Positions 7,937 through 15,385 of a stretch of 15,385 nucleotides of DNA are shown here, one piece after another. Position 1 is the stretch's first letter. Each line of letters opens with the position of its first letter. Position numbers and translations under genes: made by a program. This DNA comes from Chloroflexota bacterium (GTDB taxonomy: Bacteria > Chloroflexota > Chloroflexia > Thermomicrobiales > UBA6265): contig JAHWJF010000019.1 in the NCBI GenBank assembly GCA_019348515.1, positions 1-15,385 of the forward strand, read 5' to 3'. The notes under the pieces are model-generated. The model worked only from the letters and a program-made list of their open reading frames with translations, searched no databases and was not told the DNA's origin.

Positions 7937-8914
7937 GTGACCGCCTACATCATCCGCCGTCTGCTGCAGATGATCCCGTTGATCTTCGGGGTCACGTTTC
8001 TCACGTTCGCGTTGATCAACCTCATTCCGGGGAGTCCGGTGGCGCGCATACGCGACAACCCGAAGATCCGGCCCGAGGCCGCGATCGAGCTGGAGCGCCA
8101 ACTCGGGCTGGACAAGCCCTGGCCGGAGCGTTACGTCCGGTGGCTGGGCGACCTGGCGCAGGGTGATCTCGGGGTTTCCCTCTACAACCGGCTGCCGGTG
8201 GCCGATCGCATCTGGGCCGTGATCCCTAATACGCTGTTGTTAGCTGTGCTGGCGCTGACGCTGGCCCTCCTGGTGGCGGTGCCGCTGGGTGTCTATTCGG
8301 CGGTGCGACACGGCACGCTCTTCGATCGCTCGGCCAGCGTCGGGGCGGTCGCCATGTACGCCATGCCCGACTTCTGGCTGGCGCTGCTACTGGTGATCCT
8401 CTTTTCGTTGAAATTCCGGGAGTGGGGATTTCCCTCATTACCGGTCGGCGGTATGGTCGACCCCCGCGGCGGCGGCGGGTTCGTGGACCGGGTACAGCAT
8501 CTCATTCTGCCGGTGCTGGCGCTGGCCATGGTCCAGATCGGTTCGTGGTCGGCGTTCTTCCGCTCGTCGATGCTGGAGACGTTGAGTCAGGAATATGTGC
8601 GCACGGCCAAGGGGAAGGGGCTTCCCAGCCGGACCATTCTCTACGTCCACGCCTTCAAGAACGCGTTCCTGCCGCTGATCACCATCGTCGGGCTGGCCCT
8701 ACCGGGACTCCTCGGCGGTGCTTTCTTCATCGAGACGATCTTTGCCTGGCCGGGCATGGGGCGGCTCACCTTCGAGGCGGTTGGCCGGCGCGACTACACG
8801 ATGATCATGGCCACCACGCTGATGTTCTCGGTGCTGACGATGGTCAGCAACCTCATCGCGGACGTGCTCTACGCGGTTCTCGACCCACGCATCCGGCTAG
8901 ACAAGGGCGTCTAG
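7937..8914 (+). CDS. Peptide ABC transporter permease, DppB/OppB type
   Basis: First membrane subunit of the peptide importer, 325 residues. It opens with the family signature M-T-A-Y-I-I-R-R-L-L-Q-M-I-P-L-I-F-G-V-T-F-L-T-F and one membrane helix, then a soluble loop holding L-G-L-D-K-P-W-P-E-R-Y (56-66) and G-D-L-G-V-S (76-81), then a five-helix core. The EAA loop that contacts the ATPase is E-Y-V-R-T-A-K-G-K-G-L-P (219-230), and the tail is Y-A-V-L-D-P-R-I-R. GTG at 7937 is used, 7 nt after GGAG. It ends 1 nt before the DppC-type gene. Its own ATPases are not encoded nearby. Confidence 0.95.
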   Translation: MTAYIIRRLLQMIPLIFGVTFLTFALINLIPGSPVARIRDNPKIRPEAAIELERQLGLDKPWPERYVRWLGDLAQGDLGVSLYNRLPVADRIWAVIPNTLLLAVLALTLALLVAVPLGVYSAVRHGTLFDRSASVGAVAMYAMPDFWLALLLVILFSLKFREWGFPSLPVGGMVDPRGGGGFVDRVQHLILPVLALAMVQIGSWSAFFRSSMLETLSQEYVRTAKGKGLPSRTILYVHAFKNAFLPLITIVGLALPGLLGGAFFIETIFAWPGMGRLTFEAVGRRDYTMIMATTLMFSVLTMVSNLIADVLYAVLDPRIRLDKGV

Positions 8915-8915
8915 G

Positions 8916-9935
8916 ATGATTGACGTCGCCTCTGAGGAACGCGAAAGTCGTTCTCAACTCGCGCCGACGACCGATCCGCCGGCGAACACCGCCCCGTTTC
9001 GGGGCACACCGACGCTCTCCGCCCACGCCGCCGCCGAATCCCATGACGGCCTGCTCGACCGCCGCTCACTGCACAAGACGCCTGGACTCTATATTCGCGC
9101 CTGGCGCCGGTTCCGCGACAACCGCGTCGCCATGACGGCACTGGTGGTCCTCAGCATGATCGTGGTGTTCGTCCTCAGCGCGGGCTTGATCTCGACGCAT
9201 GTCACCGGCTTCACGCCTCAGGAGAACCACCTCGCCGACAAGCTGAAGCCGCCGATGACCGATGGCTACATCCTCGGCAGCGATGGCAATGGCCGCGACA
9301 TCCTCACCCGGCTGGCGTACGGCGGGCGCATCTCGATCATGATCGCCGTGCTCTCGGCGCTCGCGACCTTCTTCGTCGGCGGCGCGATCGGGCTCCTCTC
9401 CGGGTACGCGGGCGGGAAAGTCGACACCGTCGTCATGCGCCTCGTCGACGTGCTGCTCTCCATCCCCGGACTACCGTTGCTGATCCTGATCGCCTCGCTC
9501 TATTCGCCCGGGCCGGTCGGCCTGGCCCTCATCCTGGCCTTTGTCTCCTGGCCAGGGATCGCCCGCATCGTCCGGGGCGAAGTCCTCTCTTTGCGCGGAC
9601 GGGAGTATGTCGATGCGGCGCGCACGCTCGGCGCATCGTCGACCCGGATCGTACTGCGGCACATCCTGCCGAACATCATGCCGTTGATGGTGGTCTACAT
9701 CTCGCTCATCATCCCGGGGCTGATCCTGGCCGAGACCGGGCTCTCCTTCCTCGGTATCGGGGTGCAGGTGCCGACCCCGTCCTGGGGCAACATGCTCGGC
9801 GACGCGCAACAGTTCTTCCGCACGAACGTGAGCAACGTGATCATCCCCGGTCTGATGATCTACTTGACGTCGCTGACGATGTACCTGGTGGGCAGCGGAC
9901 TGCGCGACGCGTTCGATCCACGACTGAGTGAGTAG
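8916..9935 (+). CDS. Peptide ABC transporter permease, DppC/OppC type
   Basis: Second membrane subunit, 339 residues. After a hydrophilic N-terminal stretch of about 60 residues, longer than usual and poor in structure, comes the OppC_N region (R-A-W-R-R-F-R-D-N-R-V-A at 61-72) with the first helix. The external loop has L-G-S-D-G-N-G-R-D-I-L-T-R-L-A-Y-G-G-R (120-138), a strong DppC mark. The EAA loop is E-Y-V-D-A-A-R-T-L-G-A-S (230-241), followed by L-P-N-I-M-P. The C-terminus L-R-D-A-F-D-P-R-L is typical. AAGGG (8903-8907) inside the end of the DppB-type gene is 8 nt before the ATG, so the two are surely co-transcribed and probably coupled. Confidence 0.95.
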   Translation: MIDVASEERESRSQLAPTTDPPANTAPFRGTPTLSAHAAAESHDGLLDRRSLHKTPGLYIRAWRRFRDNRVAMTALVVLSMIVVFVLSAGLISTHVTGFTPQENHLADKLKPPMTDGYILGSDGNGRDILTRLAYGGRISIMIAVLSALATFFVGGAIGLLSGYAGGKVDTVVMRLVDVLLSIPGLPLLILIASLYSPGPVGLALILAFVSWPGIARIVRGEVLSLRGREYVDAARTLGASSTRIVLRHILPNIMPLMVVYISLIIPGLILAETGLSFLGIGVQVPTPSWGNMLGDAQQFFRTNVSNVIIPGLMIYLTSLTMYLVGSGLRDAFDPRLSE

Positions 9936-9944
9936 CCCTGAGCC

Positions 9945-10011
9945 GGGTGACGGGGTGATAGGAGTTTACGGCTACTGAGCCATGTACTCCATCACCCATC
10001 ACCCATCACCC
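9945..10011. repeat. Imperfect palindrome of GGGTGAY units after the DppC-type gene
   Basis: The left side reads gggtgacggggtgat (9945-9959) and the right side has atcaccc three times in tandem (9991-10011). Pairing includes ggagt/actcc (9961-9965 with 9986-9990) and gggtgat/atcaccc (9953-9959 with 9991-9997), with a nested ggct/agcc in the loop. It begins 10 nt after the permease stop codon and precedes the oligopeptidase gene. It resembles the elements at 4651-4731 and 7839-7920. Confidence 0.6.
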
Positions 10012-10042
10012 TATTCTGGCCAGCACCATGCGTGCGAATTTA

Positions 10043-10047
10043 AGGAG
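10043..10047 (+). promoter_or_regulatory. Ribosome binding site placing the oligopeptidase start at GTG 10059
   Basis: AAGGAG (10042-10047) overlaps the first in-frame GTG (10047), which therefore cannot use it. The next in-frame GTG at 10059 stands 11 nt after it, a little long but workable. Confidence 0.5.
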
Positions 10048-10058
10048 TGAGTCAACTT

Positions 10059-11870
10059 GTGACCGCCACAGCGACCGCTGTACTGCCCCGCGCCGAGGTT
10101 CCCGTCGAGGAGACATGGGCGCTCGAGACCATCTTTGCGAGCAACGATGTCTGGGAGGATGCGTTCACCGCCAGCGGCGGGCCGTTGCGCGCGCTGAAGG
10201 CCTTCCGCGGCCGCATCAGCGAGGGCGCAATGACGCTGCTCGCGGCCCTCCGAGCGGCGGACAATCTGACTGAAGTCGTCTCGACGGTGCTCGTCTATGC
10301 CCTGCTGCGCCGGGCCGAAGATGCCACGAATACGACCTCCGGCGAGATGGCCGATCGCGCCATCGGGCTGGCATCGCGCGCGGAAGCGGCCGCGTCTTTT
10401 CTCGCGCCGGAGATCGCCGCCCTCTCCGATGAGACGATCGCCAACTGGATTGCCCAGGAGCCGGGGCTCGAGCCCTACCGCCATGCGTTGACGCGGATCA
10501 CACGGGAGCGGGCGCACATCCGCTCCGCGGAAGTTGAAGAACTGCTGGCACATGCTGGTCAGATGGCCGCTGCCTCCGAGATCACGCAGAGCGTGCTCGA
10601 GGACGGTGAGTTGCCCCTGGGTCAGATTACCGACGAGTCTGGGCAGACAGTGCGGCTGGCGCAGGGCAATCTGCAGCGCTTTCTCGACTCTGCCAACCGG
10701 CGTGTCCGACAGGAAGCCTGGGAGCAGTCGGCCGACGCCTACCTCGCCTTCCGCAACACCTTCGCCGCCACCCTGGCCGGCGCGGTCAAGCGCGATGTGT
10801 TCTATGCCCGCGCCCGCGACTATGACTCGTCGCTGCACGCGGCGCTGGCGGGAGATGATATTCCGCTAGCGGTCTTCCATAACCTGCTCGACACCGTCTG
10901 GAAGCACTTCCCGGTCTGGCATCGCTACTTTAACGTCCGCCGTCGTCTGCTTGGGCTGCCGGAGGGCGAGCTGCATGGCTACGACCTCGAGGCGCCCCTC
11001 GCCGCCGAGCTGAATTTCCCGTGGGAACAGGGCGTGGAGACCATCCTCGCATCACTGGCGCCGCTAGGTCAGGACTACGTCGCCGAAGTCCGCCGAGGCA
11101 TGGCCGAGCGCTGGACCGACCGCTGCGCCAACCTTGGCAAGGGGGGCGGCGCCTTCTCCGGTGGGACCTTCGGCACTGAGCCGTTCATCTCCATGACCTG
11201 GCAGGATACCCTCACCAGCGTCTCCACGCTCACCCACGAGATCGGCCACTCCATGCACTCGCTGCTGACCTGGAGACACCAGCCGGTGACCTATGCCCGG
11301 TACGGGATGTCGGCGGCGGAGACGGCCTCCAACCTCAACCAGGCGCTGATGGGTGCGCACCTGCTGGCGGAGCGACAGAACAGGGACTGGACGATCGGGG
11401 TGATCGAGGAACGGATGGCGAACTACATGCGCTACCTCTTCACCATGCCGATTCTGGCTCGCTTCGAGTTGGCCGCGCACGAGCGAGTGGAAGCCGGCGA
11501 AGCGCTGTCCGCCGACTGGATGAGCCGGACGCTGCTTGGGTTCTATCGCGAGGGATACGGACCAGAGGTGGTCATCGACCCGGCGCGGATGGGGATCACC
11601 TGGGCACGCTTTTCGCACCTGTTCATGAACTTCTATGTCTTCCAGTACGGCATTGGCATCGCCGCGGCAGCGGCGCTCTCCGAGGCGATCCTTACCGAGG
11701 GCGAGCCCGCCCGGGAGCGCTATCTGGCCTTTCTCCGCGCGGGGGGCTCCGTCGATCCCATCGTTGCTCTTCGTGACGCGGGCATCGACATGTCCTCCCC
11801 CGAGCCAATCGAGCGCGCATTTGCCCTCATGAGCGGGTATGTCGATCGGCTGGAGGAGCTGGCACCGTAG
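10059..11870 (+). CDS. pepF: Oligoendopeptidase F, M3 family zinc metallopeptidase
   Basis: Cytoplasmic zinc peptidase that cuts short oligopeptides; 603 residues from GTG 10059, the usual PepF length. The catalytic motif is H-E-I-G-H (393-397) within S-V-S-T-L-T-H-E-I-G-H-S-M-H-S, and the third zinc ligand is expected at Glu421 in S-A-A-E-T-A-S-N-L-N. Upstream, G-K-G-G-G-A-F-S-G-G-T-F (about 361-372) corresponds to the conserved G-K-R-x-G-A-Y segment of PepF. The N-terminal half is helical, as in the family, with V-E-E-T-W-A-L-E-T-I-F at the start. No signal peptide. It lies on the same strand 123 nt after the DppC-type gene, probably acting on peptides brought in by that importer, though it may have its own promoter. 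It is convergent with the sugar transporter operon; I see no convincing terminator in 11871-11956. Confidence 0.93.
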   Translation: MTATATAVLPRAEVPVEETWALETIFASNDVWEDAFTASGGPLRALKAFRGRISEGAMTLLAALRAADNLTEVVSTVLVYALLRRAEDATNTTSGEMADRAIGLASRAEAAASFLAPEIAALSDETIANWIAQEPGLEPYRHALTRITRERAHIRSAEVEELLAHAGQMAAASEITQSVLEDGELPLGQITDESGQTVRLAQGNLQRFLDSANRRVRQEAWEQSADAYLAFRNTFAATLAGAVKRDVFYARARDYDSSLHAALAGDDIPLAVFHNLLDTVWKHFPVWHRYFNVRRRLLGLPEGELHGYDLEAPLAAELNFPWEQGVETILASLAPLGQDYVAEVRRGMAERWTDRCANLGKGGGAFSGGTFGTEPFISMTWQDTLTSVSTLTHEIGHSMHSLLTWRHQPVTYARYGMSAAETASNLNQALMGAHLLAERQNRDWTIGVIEERMANYMRYLFTMPILARFELAAHERVEAGEALSADWMSRTLLGFYREGYGPEVVIDPARMGITWARFSHLFMNFYVFQYGIGIAAAAALSEAILTEGEPARERYLAFLRAGGSVDPIVALRDAGIDMSSPEPIERAFALMSGYVDRLEELAP

Positions 11871-11956
11871 GTAAAGCGGGGCATCCTATCCCGTGGCCAA
11901 AACCAACGGTCTGTCTTCAACGGAGCCCCCCGGAACCATGGCTGGAGACGCTGGGG

Positions 11957-12799
11957 CTATCCCTTGAGGGCGCCGGCCATGATGCCCTCGATGAAGCGGC
12001 GCTGGAAGATGAGGAAGATGAGCACGATCGGCAGTGTTCCCAGGAACGAGCCTGCCATCACCGCGCCGTATTCCTGACTGTAGGGGCCGATCAGCGAGGG
12101 CAAGCCGAGGCTGACGGTGAACTTCTCGTCGCTCGTGAGGACAATCAGCGGCCAGATGTAGTCGTTCCACGACGCGGTGAAGAAGAGGATCCCCATGACG
12201 GCGATCACCGGCTGAGCCAGCGGCACGATGAGGCGCGTGAAGATGCCCCACTCGCTCGCCCCGTCGATGCGCGCGGACTCCAGCAGTTCGTTCGGAATGC
12301 CGAGCAACTGTTGACGGGCCAGAAAGATGCCGATCGCCTGCGCCGTGAAGGGGAGGATCAGCGCCCAGTACGTATCGGTCCAGCGTAGGCTGGTCATCAT
12401 CGAAAAAAGCGGCACGAGGATGACGTAGAGCGGCAGCGTCAACGTGGCGATCACGAGGATGAACAGCGGGCGCTTGAAGCGGAACTCGAACTTGGCAAAC
12501 GCGTACCCCGCCATCAGCGAGAGCGTAATCGCGATAGCGGTCCGCGCCAGGGCGACGAACACGCTGTTGGCGAACCAACGGAGAAAACTGGTCTCGTCGA
12601 AGAGCAGCTGATAGTTCCCCAGGAACAGGCTCTGCGGCAGGACCCTGACCGGAATCGAGTAGAGCTCATTTCCCGGTTTGAACGACGCGCTCACCATATA
12701 GAAAAACGGCATGATCGTCAGGAAAACGCCAAAGAGGAGAATAGCATTCCCCACGATCTGGACCACACGTCCCCGCGTTCCAATGCCCGCCGTCATCAT
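11957..12799 (-). CDS. Carbohydrate ABC transporter permease, MalG/CUT1 type
   Basis: Second membrane subunit of a sugar importer, 280 residues and six predicted helices. The first helix is around 16-37 (I-L-L-F-G-V-F-L-T-I-M-P-F-F-Y), followed by the MalG-like S-F-K-P segment (39-42). The EAA loop is E-L-L-E-S-A-R-I-D-G-A-S (171-182), and the C-terminus Q-R-R-F-I-E-G-I-M-A-G-A-L-K-G is the standard MalG-family ending. The ATG overlaps the TGA of the MalF-type gene by 4 nt (ATGA), a coupled start; an alternative ATG lies one codon later. It is the last gene of the operon: no ATPase follows before the convergent peptidase gene. Confidence 0.95.
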   Translation of the reverse strand: MMTAGIGTRGRVVQIVGNAILLFGVFLTIMPFFYMVSASFKPGNELYSIPVRVLPQSLFLGNYQLLFDETSFLRWFANSVFVALARTAIAITLSLMAGYAFAKFEFRFKRPLFILVIATLTLPLYVILVPLFSMMTSLRWTDTYWALILPFTAQAIGIFLARQQLLGIPNELLESARIDGASEWGIFTRLIVPLAQPVIAVMGILFFTASWNDYIWPLIVLTSDEKFTVSLGLPSLIGPYSQEYGAVMAGSFLGTLPIVLIFLIFQRRFIEGIMAGALKG

Positions 12800-13770
12800 C
12801 CTGCCCCCTCGTCATCGCGGAACGCCCGGAACAACAGCAATTGCACCCCAGCGAGCAGAATGCTGATCATGGCCAGCGAGTACCCGATCGCCGCGGCGTA
12901 GCCCTGGTTGAACTGCTGAAAGCCGACTTCGTAGAGGTAGACGGCGAGCGTCAGCGAGGCGTCCGACGGGCCGCCTCGGGTGAGCAGAAACGGGAGCTCG
13001 AAGATTTGATAGGAGAAGATGACCGCCTGGATCGCGACGAACAGGATCGTCGGCCGCAGCAACGGCAGCGTGATGCTCCAAAACACCTGGAAGCGACCCG
13101 CCCCGTCGAGTTGCGCCGCTTCGCTCAACTCGTCCGGGATGTTCTGGAGACCGGCGAGGAAGTAGAGGCTGTTGATGCCCAGGTAGGTCCAGATCGCCAC
13201 CATCATGATCGAGGGCAGCGCCAGTGTTTCGGAGCGCAGCCAGTTATGCGTCGGCTGACCAATGGCATCCAGGAACGCGTTCAACAGCCCGAAGTCCCGG
13301 TCGAAGACGAGGCCAAACATGAGCGCGATCACGACGAAGGAGGTGATGTTCGGTAGGAAGAAGGCGACCCGGTAGAAACTTCGCAGATTGAGCGAGGGAA
13401 CGACGAAGGAGCGGACGGCGAGGGCGACGAGGAGCGCCAGCGGGCTGAGAATGAAGAGGCTGCCAAGCGCGTAGAGCGTGGTGTTGAGGAGGGCTCTTAG
13501 GTAACGCTCATCACTAAGCAGCGCCAGATAGTTCTCGAGCCCGACGAAGCGGGCAGTCGAGATGCCCACTCGTTCGTTGAAACTCAACCGGAACGCGTCG
13601 ATCACCGGGTAGAGCAAGAAGATGCTGTAGACGATAAAGAATGGCGCCAGGAAGAGGTACGGGGTCATCGTCCGGCTGCCGGGAGTGCGACCGGTTCGCG
13701 CGCGCCGCGAGACGACGGCGGTCGAGGGGATGACCGTCGTGGCGTCGCTCCGCGCAGTTTGCCAAGCCAT
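12796..13770 (-). CDS. Carbohydrate ABC transporter permease, MalF/CUT1 type
   Basis: First membrane subunit of the sugar importer, 324 residues from ATG 13770. A basic N-terminus of about 35 residues precedes the first helix (Y-L-F-L-A-P-F-F-I-V-Y-S-I-F-L-L-Y-P). F-V-G-L-E-N-Y (75-81) and F-F-L-P-N-I-T-S (137-144) are family landmarks, and the EAA loop is E-L-S-E-A-A-Q-L-D-G-A-G (214-225). Its C-terminal half has T-R-G-G-P, usual in CUT1 permeases. GGAGG (13783-13779) is 8 nt from the chosen ATG, whereas the in-frame GTG at 13779 overlaps that site and is rejected. It follows the binding-protein gene by 185 nt with a 17-bp hairpin between them. Confidence 0.95.
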   Translation of the reverse strand: MAWQTARSDATTVIPSTAVVSRRARTGRTPGSRTMTPYLFLAPFFIVYSIFLLYPVIDAFRLSFNERVGISTARFVGLENYLALLSDERYLRALLNTTLYALGSLFILSPLALLVALAVRSFVVPSLNLRSFYRVAFFLPNITSFVVIALMFGLVFDRDFGLLNAFLDAIGQPTHNWLRSETLALPSIMMVAIWTYLGINSLYFLAGLQNIPDELSEAAQLDGAGRFQVFWSITLPLLRPTILFVAIQAVIFSYQIFELPFLLTRGGPSDASLTLAVYLYEVGFQQFNQGYAAAIGYSLAMISILLAGVQLLLFRAFRDDEGAG

Positions 13771-13778
13771 GGGCCGCA

Positions 13779-13783
13779 CCTCC
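13779..13783 (-). promoter_or_regulatory. Ribosome binding site of the MalF-type permease gene
   Basis: GGAGG ends 8 nt before the ATG at 13770. It overlaps the alternative in-frame GTG at 13779 and so decides against that start. Confidence 0.7.
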
Positions 13784-13902
13784 GATTGCTGGCTACCGAG
13801 GCACCATTGTCGTGTCAGCCGACGGAGCTATCAGGCAACGGGTCAGGCCAGAATCGGGTGGTGCTAGGCGCGCGCCGCGAGTACGGGAGACCCGACCCTG
13901 GC

Positions 13903-13948
13903 CGCTTACCGGAGACCGATATCGCACGGTGTCGGTCTCCGGTAAGCG
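13903..13948 (-). promoter_or_regulatory. Perfect 17-bp inverted repeat between sugar-binding-protein and MalF-type genes
   Basis: Arms cgcttaccggagaccga (13903-13919) and its exact complement (13932-13948) enclose a 12-nt loop. It starts 7 nt after the binding-protein stop codon and lies 132 nt before the permease. No U-run follows on the minus strand. Position and form parallel the hairpin between malE and malF in enteric bacteria, which stabilises the upstream message; the function here is inferred. Confidence 0.8.
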
Positions 13949-13955
13949 AGGAAGG

Positions 13956-15335
13956 CTAGCTCTGCAGCTCCGCGACCACGGTCCCGAGCTCCTGTAGCGC
14001 CGTCTCGGGCTCGGCCCTGTCGTTCATGACCGGCGTGATGACGGTGCGAACCATTGCCTGGACAGCGTCATTGAAGGACGGCGACTGGTTGAAAGGCGGC
14101 AACTCAGGCGCCACCGAGGCATACAACTCTCCGATCCTGGCGCCACTGAAGTAGGCCGATGGCTCCTGCAGCTCTGGTCGCTCGTAGGTCGGGATATAGG
14201 CGGGGTAGACCGTGCGCTGGTGGAAGTCGTACAGGTTGCCCTCGACGGTCAGGTTGCCGGCAGCGATCAGGTCAAAGGCGATGTCCTGATGCTGCGACTG
14301 CTCGGTGATGCACTGACCGGTCCCGCCAAAGTTCGCGGTCGGCCGGCTCTCGCCGAGCCCGGTTGGCAGCCGCTGTGCCGCCCACTTGCCCTCCTGCTCT
14401 GGGACATTGATCTGCAGCCCGCCGATGTGCCAGGGCGGTCCCCACAGCATTGTGAACTTGTCCGCCTTGAACGCGGCCCAGTACGCCGGGCCGAACCAGT
14501 CGTTCTGAGCGTCGGCGGGCGCGATCCCCGCCACCTGATGCTCGTAGACGAGGTCGTGCAGGAACTGCATGGCCTCCACGCTGAGGGCATTATCACCCTG
14601 GTAGTTGCCCTCGGCGTCAAAGAGCGAGGTGCCCGCGTGCTGCGCCATCTGGAACCAGTCGCCGAACGCGATATCGTGGACCGCGAACGTCTTGGTCTCG
14701 CCGTCGGCGGCAATCTGCTTACCGGCCTCGATGACCTGGTCCCAGGACTCGAACGGCGTCTCGACGCCGAGCTCATCGAGCAGGTCCTGGCGGTAGGTGA
14801 GAACGACGGCGTTGAGCTCGTTACCGAGTCCATAGATTTCGCCGCCCCAGCTCCATGGGTCGCTGGCGGCCGGCTTGTAGATGTTCTCGATCTCGGCGCC
14901 GATTCGCTCAGTAAGCGGGACGAACGGCACGCGCTCGCCCTTGAGGAACTGCGAGAAGCGAGCGATCTCGACCTCCGCGATGTCTGGGGCACCCTGGCCG
15001 CTCACCAGCGCCGCGAGCAACTTGTCGTGCATCTGAGCGAACGGAAACTCACGGAAATTGACCGTGACGTTGGGATACTTTTCCGTGAAGACCGGCAGCT
15101 CGGCCGCGTTCTGCGCGAAGTTGAGACGCTCCCGGTTGAAGCCCCAGACCTCGAGTGTCACCGCCTCTTGGGAGCGGGCGGCGGAGACAGCGCGCGCCGG
15201 TCTGGCCTGGGCGACATGGGCTGCCAGACCAAGCGTACTCGCGGCGCCCGCGGTTACGCCGAGGAAATCACGCCGGGAGATTTGCGGACGGCGCAGGAGC
15301 CGCTCCGCGTGCTTGTCGTCACCGTGTCGATCCAT
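13956..15335 (-). CDS. Sugar ABC transporter substrate-binding protein, family 1, Tat-exported
   Basis: Extracytoplasmic receptor for a CUT1 sugar importer, 459 residues. The N-terminus carries a twin-arginine signal: S-R-R-D-F-L-G (20-26), then a weakly hydrophobic stretch (V-T-A-G-A-A-S-T-L-G-L-A-A) and probable cleavage near residue 44 or 52. This implies export of a folded protein. No lipobox Cys. The mature part begins with V-T-L-E-V-W-G-F-N (59-67) and shows the family order: F-T-E-K-Y-P-N-V-T-V-N-F, then D-K-L-L-A-A-L-V-S-G-Q-G-A-P-D-I-A-E-V, then Y-G-L-G-N-E-L-N-A-V-V-L-T-Y-R-Q-D-L-L-D-E-L-G. AGGAGG lies 5 nt before the ATG. The two CUT1 permeases downstream fix the role as sugar uptake, but the sugar cannot be told. 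Confidence 0.94.
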   Translation of the reverse strand: MDRHGDDKHAERLLRRPQISRRDFLGVTAGAASTLGLAAHVAQARPARAVSAARSQEAVTLEVWGFNRERLNFAQNAAELPVFTEKYPNVTVNFREFPFAQMHDKLLAALVSGQGAPDIAEVEIARFSQFLKGERVPFVPLTERIGAEIENIYKPAASDPWSWGGEIYGLGNELNAVVLTYRQDLLDELGVETPFESWDQVIEAGKQIAADGETKTFAVHDIAFGDWFQMAQHAGTSLFDAEGNYQGDNALSVEAMQFLHDLVYEHQVAGIAPADAQNDWFGPAYWAAFKADKFTMLWGPPWHIGGLQINVPEQEGKWAAQRLPTGLGESRPTANFGGTGQCITEQSQHQDIAFDLIAAGNLTVEGNLYDFHQRTVYPAYIPTYERPELQEPSAYFSGARIGELYASVAPELPPFNQSPSFNDAVQAMVRTVITPVMNDRAEPETALQELGTVVAELQS

Positions 15336-15359
15336 CGTGTCCTCCTCAATTGATCACTC

Positions 15360-15369
15360 GTGTCGACAC
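15360..15369. promoter_or_regulatory. Palindrome upstream of the sugar-uptake operon (possible operator)
   Basis: gtgtcgacac is a perfect 10-bp palindrome with a central CG, 24 nt before the binding-protein ATG. The shape recalls LacI-family operators, common regulators of sugar uptake genes. The window ends 16 nt beyond it, so the promoter itself cannot be examined. Confidence 0.3.
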
Positions 15370-15385
15370 AAGATGCAGGATCCCG

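Noticed and set aside
11871..11956. Bidirectional terminator between the convergent PepF and MalG-type genes
   Set aside because: Only weak short complementarities (such as agcccc with ggggct) and no T-runs; not enough to call.
14220..15353. Plus-strand open frame (377 codons) opposite the sugar-binding-protein gene
   Set aside because: Antisense to a clear Tat-exported family 1 receptor; no family-like motif, and it arises from codon bias.

Overview
The window is high-GC bacterial chromosome, almost all of it metabolic. The style (GC-rich codons, GTG starts, secreted proteins that begin with a Q-D-A-T-P stretch right after an A-x-A cleavage site, SBP/permease operons without their own ATPase) reminds me of Thermomicrobia such as Sphaerobacter (Chloroflexota). 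That placement is an impression from memory; there is no rRNA or other marker here to confirm it.

Layout. (1) 1-2700, minus strand: a branched-chain-amino-acid-type (HAAT) ABC uptake operon, read as periplasmic-type binding protein, LivG ATPase, LivF ATPase (cut by the window edge). A good sigma70-type promoter and a structured leader precede it. (2) 2809-5858, minus strand: an M24 Xaa-Pro peptidase, an M20 N-carbamoyl-amino-acid/hydantoin-type amidohydrolase and a frameshifted Uma2-family nuclease gene, read in that order. (3) 6121-11870, plus strand, divergent from block 2: peptide-type binding protein, DppB-type and DppC-type permeases, and an oligoendopeptidase F. Import of peptides followed by cytoplasmic cleavage is the obvious reading. 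(4) 11957-15335, minus strand, convergent with block 3: a CUT1 sugar uptake operon with a Tat-exported family 1 binding protein, a MalF-type and a MalG-type permease.

The three transport loci represent three importer families, and each is incomplete within the window. The peptide and sugar loci have no ATPase gene between their visible ends, so they probably use ATPases encoded elsewhere. The Liv locus has ATPases but no permeases in view; those may lie beyond position 1.

The most notable non-coding pattern is that each of the three binding-protein genes is followed, before the next transporter gene, by a long nearly perfect hairpin (1207-1239, 7839-7920, 13903-13948). None has a U-tract. 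This matches the known malE-malF logic of protecting the abundant binding-protein message and lowering downstream expression. A related set of GGGTGAY-unit palindromes sits at three gene ends (4651-4731, 7839-7920, 9945-10011). One of them supplies the stop codon of the M24 gene and has G-quadruplex-compatible G-runs. I found no RNA gene, CRISPR array, transposon or prophage. I did not find a clear new multi-gene system; the candidates worth checking are the hairpin and repeat architecture, the livK leader and the possible operators.
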